From positions 310,001-374,000 of the forward strand of contig JFHF01000002.1 in NCBI GenBank assembly GCA_000648925.1: a DNA stretch of 64,000 bases. Direction: 5' to 3'. The position numbers and the translations under genes are program-made. Position 1 is the first letter of the stretch; the number at the start of each line of letters is the position of its first letter. This DNA comes from Caballeronia jiangsuensis (lineage in GTDB: Bacteria; Pseudomonadota; Gammaproteobacteria; Burkholderiales; Burkholderiaceae). The notes under the pieces are model-generated. The model searched no databases and was not told where the DNA came from. It saw nothing but the letters and a program-made list of their open reading frames with translations. Shown here piece after piece: positions 53,904 through 62,700 of this stretch.

Positions 53904-55589
53904 TCAGTTCCCGGTCGGTATCGGAATGCTGAACCCATTCTTCTCCAATTCGTCGCGCACTAACTTCAGCCGCTCGTATTGACTGAGCGTGATCGGGCCT
54001 GCGTACGCTTCGCTCTGCGCCTTACGCGGCGGATATTTCACGTAGGTCTTCATCTCCTCTTTCACCGCGCCGCTCAACGCCGGGAGCGTCCAGGTGTGCT
54101 CGGTATAGTTGTTCATGAAGATGTCGTAGCGCTCCTGCGGGTCCTGGTACAGATCGAACACCTGCGGCACTGTCGCGACGTAGCTCTCGGGGCCCTTCCA
54201 GCCAAGGTTCGAGTCCACCGCCAGTCCACCGGTCTTCACGCCTGCGTCGCCGCGCAGGTTGAACACCGCCTTGAACTGACCGACTCGCACCGCACCCGGC
54301 GTCAATTCGTTCTCCGTGAAATAGAACCATGCAGTGCGCTTGCTCTTGCCTGTGCCGAAAAGCACGGGCGACATGTCGTAGCTGTCGAAGATGATCGGCT
54401 TGCCTTCGCGATCGTTCTTCGGCAGGTCGACTCCCGCCAATGCGGCGAACGTCGCCATGCAGTCGAGACCGCCCAGAATGTCGTAGTTTCGTGAGTGAGG
54501 CTTGATCTTGCCCGGCCACCAGGCGATGGCCGGCACGCGCGCGCCGCCCTCGCGATCGGTTCCTTTCGTGCCTCTGAACGGGGTATAGCCGGCGTCCGGA
54601 TAGACGTCCTGCCAGGCGCCGTTATCGGTCGTGAACAAGACGAGCGTGTTCTTGTCCAGGCCCTTCTCGCGCAACTTGTCGAGTATGCGGCCGACCCGTG
54701 CATCGAGTTCGACGAGCGAGTCCGCATACTTGGACTTCGCCAGCGATTTGCCGATGTAGTCGGGATCGGGCATGTTGGGCTGGTGAACCTTCATGAAGTT
54801 CACATTGACGAAGAACGGCTGGCCGCTTTGCGCAGCCTCGTCTATATCGTCGAGCGCGGCTTTCTCGATGTAGCGATCGACGAACGGGATGCCGACGATG
54901 CGTTTGTCCGGCTCATTCTGGTACTGACCGTTCAGCTTGAAGTCTTCATGAGCCTTCTCACCGGCCTTCCCGGAAAGCATGCCCGTCGTCGCCTTCGTGA
55001 ACATGTCGCGGGTTTGCTGATCCATTTCCGGAAACCATTTTGGATCGGCGTAGGTATAGGCGTTCAGGTGATACAAGCCGACATACTTCATGTCGTCGTA
55101 ACCCTGAGCGTTGGGTAACGCGTAATCTGCTTCGCCCAGGTGCCATTTGCCCGTGAAATAGGTCTTGTAGTTGGCAAGCTTCAAGACGGACGCCACGGTC
55201 CACTCTGCATGCGGAAGCCCACCGCCCTGGCCCTGAAACGCGACCGTTGTCATGCCGCTTCGATTCGGATTGCGTCCGGTCTGAAGCGCAGCACGGCCCG
55301 GCGTGCAGCTTGGTTGTCCGTAGAAGTCGAAGAAGGTCATGCCTTCGTCGGCCATCCTGTCGAGATTCGGCGTCGGAATCCCACGTCCTTCGCCGCCACC
55401 ATAGACGCCAAGATCACCCCAGCCAACATCGTCTCCCACGATCAATATGATGTTGGGTTTTGTTGGCTGTTGCGAACTGGTCTGCGCGTGTGCAGTGATG
55501 GCGAGGCTCAGCAAGCCGGCCGCCGCGAGGGCGAAAGGTGCGCGCACCAACGGTCTTGCCACCGACGTGAAACAAGCTCCAAGGTTCAT
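53904..55589 (-). CDS. Secreted arylsulfatase-type sulfatase
   Basis: 561 aa. The signal peptide covers about 1-36 (PFALAAAGLLSLAITAHAQ). The sulfatase domain starts KPNIILIVGDDVGWGDLG. The formylglycine core is SCTPGRAALQTGR, a Cys-type CxPxR motif at about residue 97. Metal-binding residues include Asp in VGDDVGW and TTDNGAWQ (about 320). It hydrolyses a sulfate ester in the periplasm or outside the cell, and the adjacent maturase supplies formylglycine. GGGGGAAG lies 4 bases before the ATG at 55589. The stop overlaps or abuts the maturase genes, so maturation and substrate enzyme are coexpressed. Confidence 0.92.
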   Translation of the reverse strand: MNLGACFTSVARPLVRAPFALAAAGLLSLAITAHAQTSSQQPTKPNIILIVGDDVGWGDLGVYGGGEGRGIPTPNLDRMADEGMTFFDFYGQPSCTPGRAALQTGRNPNRSGMTTVAFQGQGGGLPHAEWTVASVLKLANYKTYFTGKWHLGEADYALPNAQGYDDMKYVGLYHLNAYTYADPKWFPEMDQQTRDMFTKATTGMLSGKAGEKAHEDFKLNGQYQNEPDKRIVGIPFVDRYIEKAALDDIDEAAQSGQPFFVNVNFMKVHQPNMPDPDYIGKSLAKSKYADSLVELDARVGRILDKLREKGLDKNTLVLFTTDNGAWQDVYPDAGYTPFRGTKGTDREGGARVPAIAWWPGKIKPHSRNYDILGGLDCMATFAALAGVDLPKNDREGKPIIFDSYDMSPVLFGTGKSKRTAWFYFTENELTPGAVRVGQFKAVFNLRGDAGVKTGGLAVDSNLGWKGPESYVATVPQVFDLYQDPQERYDIFMNNYTEHTWTLPALSGAVKEEMKTYVKYPPRKAQSEAYAGPITLSQYERLKLVRDELEKNGFSIPIPTGN

Positions 55590-55967
55590 TTTCTTCCCCC
55601 TAGATTGTCGACCGACGCACGACACATGGAAGCCGATCACCCGCATACCGCACGAACGTCCGCGAGAGGGGCAAACAATAGCTGACACGTGCACGTCGAA
55701 GCGATATAGCTTCCACGGGCGGTTGGCAAGAATTATTTTCGTTCAGACGATTCCAGCGCGACAAAAGTCGTGAGCGAAGCGACCGTCACCCATTTCGCAC
55801 TGCCTTTTATCCGCGTTATTTTACTGTTCAAGAGAAGTTATAAGGCTTGTCATCTCTCGCGGACTTGCCGAGGTCCGCCGTTTGACAACGAATCGCTTTC
55901 GCAGCGGCAAGGACATCTGCATTACGACGACTCCGCCGGTGACACGAAACATTGGGAGGTTCGAATC
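55590..55967. other. Intergenic region between divergent sulfatase and membrane-protein genes
   Basis: 378 bp. The frame upstream of 55968 remains open to 55770, but it lacks a ribosome site and domain similarity. No RNA gene or repeat was recognised. It should contain the two divergent promoters. Confidence 0.4.
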
Positions 55968-56480
55968 ATGAGCACGGTCGCAGCAAAACTCAAACATGAA
56001 CTCATCAAGGCGCTGCCGCCTACGATCTTCTTCTTTGTGATTCTGCATATCGTTGCACTGATCCGCGCGCTGATGATCCGCGGCACCGGCATTTCTATGG
56101 AGTCGTCGGCATCGGTCCTTTTTGCGTCGCTCATTCTCGGCAAATCGGTGCTCGTCGCCGATATGCTCCCATTCATCAACCGCTTCCCCGAAAAGCCGCT
56201 GATCTGGAACGTCTCCTGGAAGACGCTGATGTATGCGCTCGTCGCACTCTTCGTTCATTACCTCGAGCGCCTGTACGATTTCTGGAAGGACGCGCCCAAC
56301 CTCATCGCCGCAAATCACGACTTGTGGGCCGGCATCAACTGGTCGCACTTCTGGGCCATTCAGATTCTGCTCGTCACCCTGATATTCAACTATTGCATGA
56401 TCGCTGAACTCGGCCGCGCATTCGGCCAGGATCGACTCAAGGCAATCTTCTTCGGCCCCCTCCCTCCTCATCGCGACTGA
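55968..56480 (+). CDS. Small integral membrane protein of unknown function
   Basis: 170 aa with about four predicted membrane helices: PTIFFFVILHIVALIRALMI, SASVLFASLILGKSVLVADM, LMYALVALFVHYLERLYDFW and HFWAIQILLVTLIFNYCMIA. The N-terminal STVAAKLKHELIKALPP is amphipathic and the C-terminus is basic. GGGAGG lies 8 bases before the ATG at 55968. I do not recognise the family. It lies between the sulfatase gene and the giant surface-protein gene, divergent from the former. Confidence 0.75.
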   Translation: MSTVAAKLKHELIKALPPTIFFFVILHIVALIRALMIRGTGISMESSASVLFASLILGKSVLVADMLPFINRFPEKPLIWNVSWKTLMYALVALFVHYLERLYDFWKDAPNLIAANHDLWAGINWSHFWAIQILLVTLIFNYCMIAELGRAFGQDRLKAIFFGPLPPHRD

Positions 56481-56717
56481 ACGATTGCTGCAACGCCGCG
56501 TGAAAAAATCGAAAAAATCTCTAGCCGCGTGTTGCGTTTGGAGCCGTCCTTCATATATTTACGTATACCAATCGATGCGAAAGAACGAGATGCGTTTCGA
56601 CGCAAATAGAAATACGGGCCCATTTCGTTTCGGAAATCGAAATTCGCCGGCTCTCTGAAAGTCGAAGAATGAACTCCGGGGAGCGCTTTCAATTCAGCAG
56701 GCATCTGCGAGGCGAAA
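56481..56717. promoter_or_regulatory. AT-rich promoter region of the giant surface-protein gene
   Basis: 237 bp without a gene. Around 56550-56575 the sequence becomes AT-rich (TATATTTACGTATACC), unlike the surrounding GC-rich DNA, and is the most likely promoter for the downstream gene. Exact -35 and -10 boxes cannot be fixed. Confidence 0.35.
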
Positions 56718-59700
56718 ATGGCCGACTTCCCGTGTTCGTCGAATTGCGCCCTTCATCTGCGGCCGCGCAGCCAGGCTCTGGCGCTCGAACAGCGCATCCT
56801 GTTCGACGGCGCTGCCGCATCGGCCGCCGATCACCAGCATCATGCCGATGCCGCCCATGCCGCAGCCGCGCCCGAAGTTGCTCCGGCACCGGACGCGCGC
56901 AGTGGCACGGCAACGGCCTCGGCGTCTGCGCCAGCGGCAGCGCCGGTCGCCCCTCGTAATCTGGTGGTACTCGACAGCCGCGTCGAAAACGGCAGCGAAC
57001 TGCTCGCGCAAGCGCCGGCCGACACGCAGGTGCTCGTCGTGCAACCCGGACAGGACGCCGTCGGCGCAATTTCGGCTGCCTTGGCGGGCATGGGCCACGC
57101 GGACTCGGTGCAGATCTTCTCGCACGGCGCAGCCGGCCAGTTCACGCTCGGCAACCAGACCTTCACGAGCACGTCACTCGTACAGATGGCCGATGCGCTC
57201 GGCACGTGGCGCAGCCATCTGGGCCACGATGCGGACATCGAGCTGTACGGTTGCGACATCGGCACGGGCGCGGCCGGCAAGGCACTCGTGCAGACGCTCG
57301 CGAGCGCGACGGGCGCAACCGTCGGCGCATCCGACGACGCAACCGGCAGCGCCGCGCTCGGCGGCGACTGGACGCTCGAAGTAACGAGCGGCACGCTCGA
57401 CAGGCCGATCGCGCTCTCCGCCTACGCGCTCGCGCATTACGACCATCTGCTCGCCGACGCGAGCCCCACGGTCACGCTCGCGACGGCGACGCAGAGCGTC
57501 CTGCTCGGCAATCAGTTCTCCTTCGATGTCTCCTTCACGAACACGTCGAGCCAGGTCGGATACGGTCCTTATGTCGATCTCCTGATTCCCTCCACGGGCC
57601 GCGACGGCAACGATGGCGTCACGTTCGTCTCCGCGAGCTATCTCGGCCAGGCGGTCACGGCCTTCAACATCACGTTCGATGCCAACGGCCAGGCGGTGCA
57701 TCCGCTCGCGAAGGACGCAAGCGGCAACGCGCTCGTCATCAACGCCGCCACCTACGGCCTGCGCCCCGGCGACGAACTCGTCGTGCTCGAACTGCCCTTC
57801 GCGAGCGTCGCGCAGGGTCAGCCGGCGATCACGGTGCAGGTCAACGCGCGGTTGAGCAATCTCGCCGACACCGCGTTCTCCAACAGCAGCCCCGACCTGA
57901 CGATCGGCGCGCGCGGCGCATTCCAGTTCGGCAACGACTCGCTCGACAATCCGACGACGGACCCGACGATCATTGAAACCGCGCTGCGCGACTTCACCGT
58001 GCATCCGACGGTCGTATCGCTGACGCAGACCGTCAACACGCCCGAAGGCGAGACCGCCACCGGCCCGAACTTCGTGCGCACGGAAACCGTCACCGCGACC
58101 GCCGCGACCGGACAGACGCTCACCGATGTGGTCATCAATCAGGACGTCCCCGCAAACGTTCAAATCACCGCGATCACGCCGGGCGCGGGCGGCACGATCA
58201 CGTCGCTCACGCTGCAGGACGGGTCGGTGCTGACCAATGCCGCGCTCATCAATGCGGCGATCAGCAGCGACACCGTGTTCATCCGTTCGTACTCGGTGGA
58301 ATACGCGAGTCTCAGCGGTTCGGTCGATACGGTGGTCAGCTTCTACGTGCCGCAAACGGATGCGTCCGGCGCGAGCGTGATCAATCCGACCACGGGCGCG
58401 CCGGTGACCATCGCGTTCGGCACGGCATCGGGAAGCGGTCAGTGGGTGCCGCTCGATCCGCGCGATCTCACGCCGCCGAATACGAGCGTCGCGTTTTCCG
58501 GCTCGGCCGACGGCACCGGAACGACCTTCATCGCCAAGGCGGCGACGCTGGAGAAGCAGGTCAGCGAGCAAACCGACACCGGCACGGCGGGCGCGACGCC
58601 CGGCGACACGCTCGCCTATTCCCTCGATGTCGCGCTGTCCGATTACTTCGCGCTCGGCAAGACGCAGCTCGGCGCGGGACAGTTCATCGTCACGGACCAG
58701 CTCGGCGACGGCCAGACGCTCACCGGCACCCCGACGCTCACCTACACGCAGGACGGCGTCGCGCACACCATCGCGCTCGTCTCGACGCGCACCGTCAACG
58801 CGAACGGCACGACCACGCTCGCCTTCGACATCGGCGCGTCGATCGCGGCCGCGGGCGCGTTGAAGCCCGGCGCGCTGGCGGGCGACATCATCTCCGATGG
58901 CAGCCGGCAGGGCGCGACCACGGCGCGCATCGACTATCTCGCAGTGGTCGGCCAGCGCTACGCGACGAACTACACGCAGAGCGACATCAACGAGGGCGAT
59001 TCGTTCGGCAATCACGCGACGGTCGCGGCGACGCTGCTGCTCGACCGGCTCAACCTGACGGGCGGCTCGGTGAGCGACGATTCATCGACGACGAGCACCG
59101 TGCCCACGGGTCACGTGGATATCGCGCTCGTCACGGTCAACGGGACGACGCCGCCCGCGAGCGGCGAGCTGAATCCGGGCGACGTCGTCACCTTCAGCCT
59201 GCGCTACGACCTCGTGACCGGCGACTACGAGCGCTTCTCGCTCGCGGCCTATCTGCCGCTGCCGCTCCTGAACGCGACGGGCATTAACTGGACGCAGGGA
59301 AGCGGCGTCGGCCAGTGGAGCTTCGGCGCGGCCAACACGAACGCGGGCAGCCTGGTCAGCGTGACCGAAGGCAGCGGCAACTCGCTCGTGTTCGACTTCG
59401 GCAGCTTCGCGACGGGCGCCACGGGCGGCAGCACCATCCAGATTCTCTTCACGATGCGCGTGGGCGATCAGCCTTATGCCGATCAGCGCTCCTTCGACGT
59501 TCTCGCGCAATCGAACCAGGTCACGACGATCGCGCACACGCCGCTCGTATCGTCCGATGTCGCCGTGGTCGCCTCGGTCGCCGAACCGGTGCTCGATATA
59601 CGGCAGGGCGTCGTGTCGAGCAGCGAGGGCACCGTGTCCGGCACGACCGGAACCTGGAATGCGCCGGGCAGCGGCGGCGTGCCCTTCGCCGGCTCGGTGA

Positions 59701-62700
59701 CGGATGTGAGAGCCGTCGACGGCAACGTGAGCGGCATCGACGGCGGCGACATCGTGCGTCTTGCCACCGCGATCAAGAACACGGGCGGCGGCGGCGCGTT
59801 CGACGCCTCGACCACGGTCACGCTGCCCGGCGGCCTGCAGTTCGTCGGCGGCAGTCTCGCGGCGGCCGATCTCGCCATCTATCGCGGCGACGGCACGCGG
59901 CTGACAGCCGGCGTCGACTACAGCGTCAGCGGCAACACGATCACCTTCCTCGACGCAGGCGGCGTCGCGACGCTCGTCGCCGGGCGCGCCGGTACGGCGG
60001 CGGATCAGGCGGGCACGAACGTCGTCGTCATTACCTACGATGCGACGGTCGTCAATGGCATCGCCGCGGGCAGCACGCTGCAAACGAGCGCCGCGCTCAC
60101 GCGTTACGCGAGCGTCGAGGGCGGCACGGACTTCACGCCCACCGATCTCACCGACACAGCGAACGAGCAGATCGCCGCGCCCGCCGTCAGCGTGCAGTAC
60201 GGCGGCGGCACGCTCGACGACGCCGATTCGAGCGCGAGCCACACGAGCGGCAGCGACCTCGTGATCGGCGAGAGCATGACCTACGACATCGTGGTGACGC
60301 TGCCCGAAGGCAGCACGCGCAATCTGCGCGTCGATGACCTGATTCCGGCGGGCCTGCGCCTCGACACGAGTTTCAACGGCGGTCTCGGCTATCAGATCGT
60401 CACGACCGCCGCGGGCAGCGCCGCGCTCGCGGCGGACTTCGACGGCAGCGTGAGCGTGGCGAGCCTCGCGGCCTTGTCGGGCCAACTGGGCGCGGACGGC
60501 GCGGACGGCGCGGGCGCGCGCTGGACCTTCGCGAGCGCCGGCGCGAACGCCGACAACATCGGCGCGAACGACTCCTTCGTGATCCGCGTGCATCTGGTGG
60601 CGAGCAACACGGCGAGCAATCAGGCGGGCGTGACGCTCGCCGATCCCGGCCGGCTGGTCTACAGCGATCCGGACGGCGACACGCCCAACGGCGCGGCCGC
60701 GCTCGATCGCAGCGTCGCGCAGAGCGGCGCTGCGCCGACCGTCGTGATCCGCGAGCCGACGCTGCAGGTCACGCAGACGACGCCCGCGCTGCCGCGCTTC
60801 GGTGTCGACCAGGGCGACACGGTCGAGTACGACATCACGATCGGCAACGGCGCGGCCGCGACCGATTTCGACGCGTTCGACGTGAGCTTTCTCGACACGC
60901 TTCCCGCGCAACTCGGCAATCTGGCGATCCTCGGCGTCACGTACCAGAACGGCGCGACCAACCACGGCGGCCCGGACTTCGAACTGGCGGGCGGCCAGTT
61001 GCGCACGGCGGCGGGCGCGAACGTCGACATCGCGAAGGGCGGCAGCGTGACGATCCGCGTCTCGGGAACGGTGCTCCCGTCGGCGGCGAGCGTGCCGTCC
61101 TTCGACAACACCGCGACCGTTCAGTGGACGAGCCTCGACGGCACCACATCGGCGAGCGCCGATCCTGCCGGCGAGCGCACGGGCGCGGACGGTCCGCTCA
61201 ACGGCGGCGCGCTCAACGACTACCGCACCAGCGCGACGCTCACGGTGCCGGTCGCGCAGGTCGTGACGATTTCGCGCGTGGGCGGCCTCGCGGACACGCC
61301 CGCGCCCTCGCCCACCGACGCATCGGACGAAAGCGTCACCGTGGGCGAAGTGATCCGCTATCGCGTGGTCTCGCTTCTCGCCGAGGGCGCGACCAACGAC
61401 TACTCACTGCAAATCACGCTTCAGAACGGCCTGCGGTTCATCAACGACGGCACGGCGCGCATCGTGTTCATCTCGAACAACGGCATCACGACGGACATCA
61501 CTAGTCTCGTGACGGGCGGCACGCTCAACGAAACCGGCAACGAAACCAGCCCCGAGGCGCTGCCGATCACGCCGGACCTGTCGGGCGCCGCGCCCACGGG
61601 CGTGCTCAACGCGGCGAACATCAGCGTCGTCACCGATGCCAGCGGCAACGAGACCATCACGTTCCGGCTCGGCAACATCGTCAACCCGGACAACGACGCC
61701 GACCTCGAAGGCATCTCGCTCGAATTCAACACGCGCGTGGCCAATCAGGCGTCCAATGTCGCGGGCGCGGCGCTCACGATGAGCGCGGTCGACCGCTCCG
61801 GCACGAACCTGCTGTCGACCGCGGATACGGTGCGCGAGGATATCGTCGAGCCGAATTTCACCGGCGTGCAAAAGCAGGTCTACGGCTTCGATCCGGGCGT
61901 CGGCACGAATGGCGGCACGGCGCAGGTCGACGTGCGCTTCACGCAGAGCGGCACGTCACCGGCCTACGACGTCGTGCTCACCGACAGCTTCACGGGCGCG
62001 ACCGGCTATACGTTCGACCGCCTCGTGCTCAACGGCACGACCTACACCGCGGCGCAGCTCGCGGGCATCGGCGCGGCGGTGGACACGAGCAACGGCCTGC
62101 GCCTCACCTTCGCCGAACTCGCGGTGAACAGCCAGGTGCAGGTGTTCTATTCAGCCGATGTGCCCAACGCCGCGCCCATCGCGCCGACCAACGCGACCCT
62201 CACGTGGACCAGCCTGCCCGAGAGCTTCACGAGCTGGGGCGGCTCGGGCGTCGGCGTCGCGGGCACGGCGGACGGCGAGCGCACCGGCGCGGGCACGAGC
62301 CCCAACACCTACGTGCGCACGAGCGCGGCGGGGCTCGGCGTGGTGAGCGGCACCTTGTGGGACGACACGGCATCCGCGACGACATCGGCGACGCCCGACG
62401 GCCCCGGCCTCGCCGGACAGACCGTCACGCTGACGTGGGCGGGTGTGGACGGCAATCTCGCCACCACCGCCGACAATCTCGTCTACACCGCCACCACCGA
62501 CGCGAACGGACACTACGCATTCGGCGTGCTGCCGCTCGGCGTCTACCGGATCCAGGCGCCCACGGGCGCGATCACGTATCCGCAGCCGGTCGGCGCGCTC
62601 GCGGTGCGCATCGACAGCGACACGGCCACGCCGCTCGGCACCATCGGCTTCACGCTCGCGGATGGCGGCACGGCGAGCGCCAATGCGGGCTACGTCGAGC

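Noticed and set aside
57174-60965. Two minus-strand frames of about 610-630 codons in the giant gene
   Set aside because: They are shadows of the repetitive, GC-rich plus-strand coding sequence: low complexity, Arg/Asp/Val-rich, with no ribosome sites.
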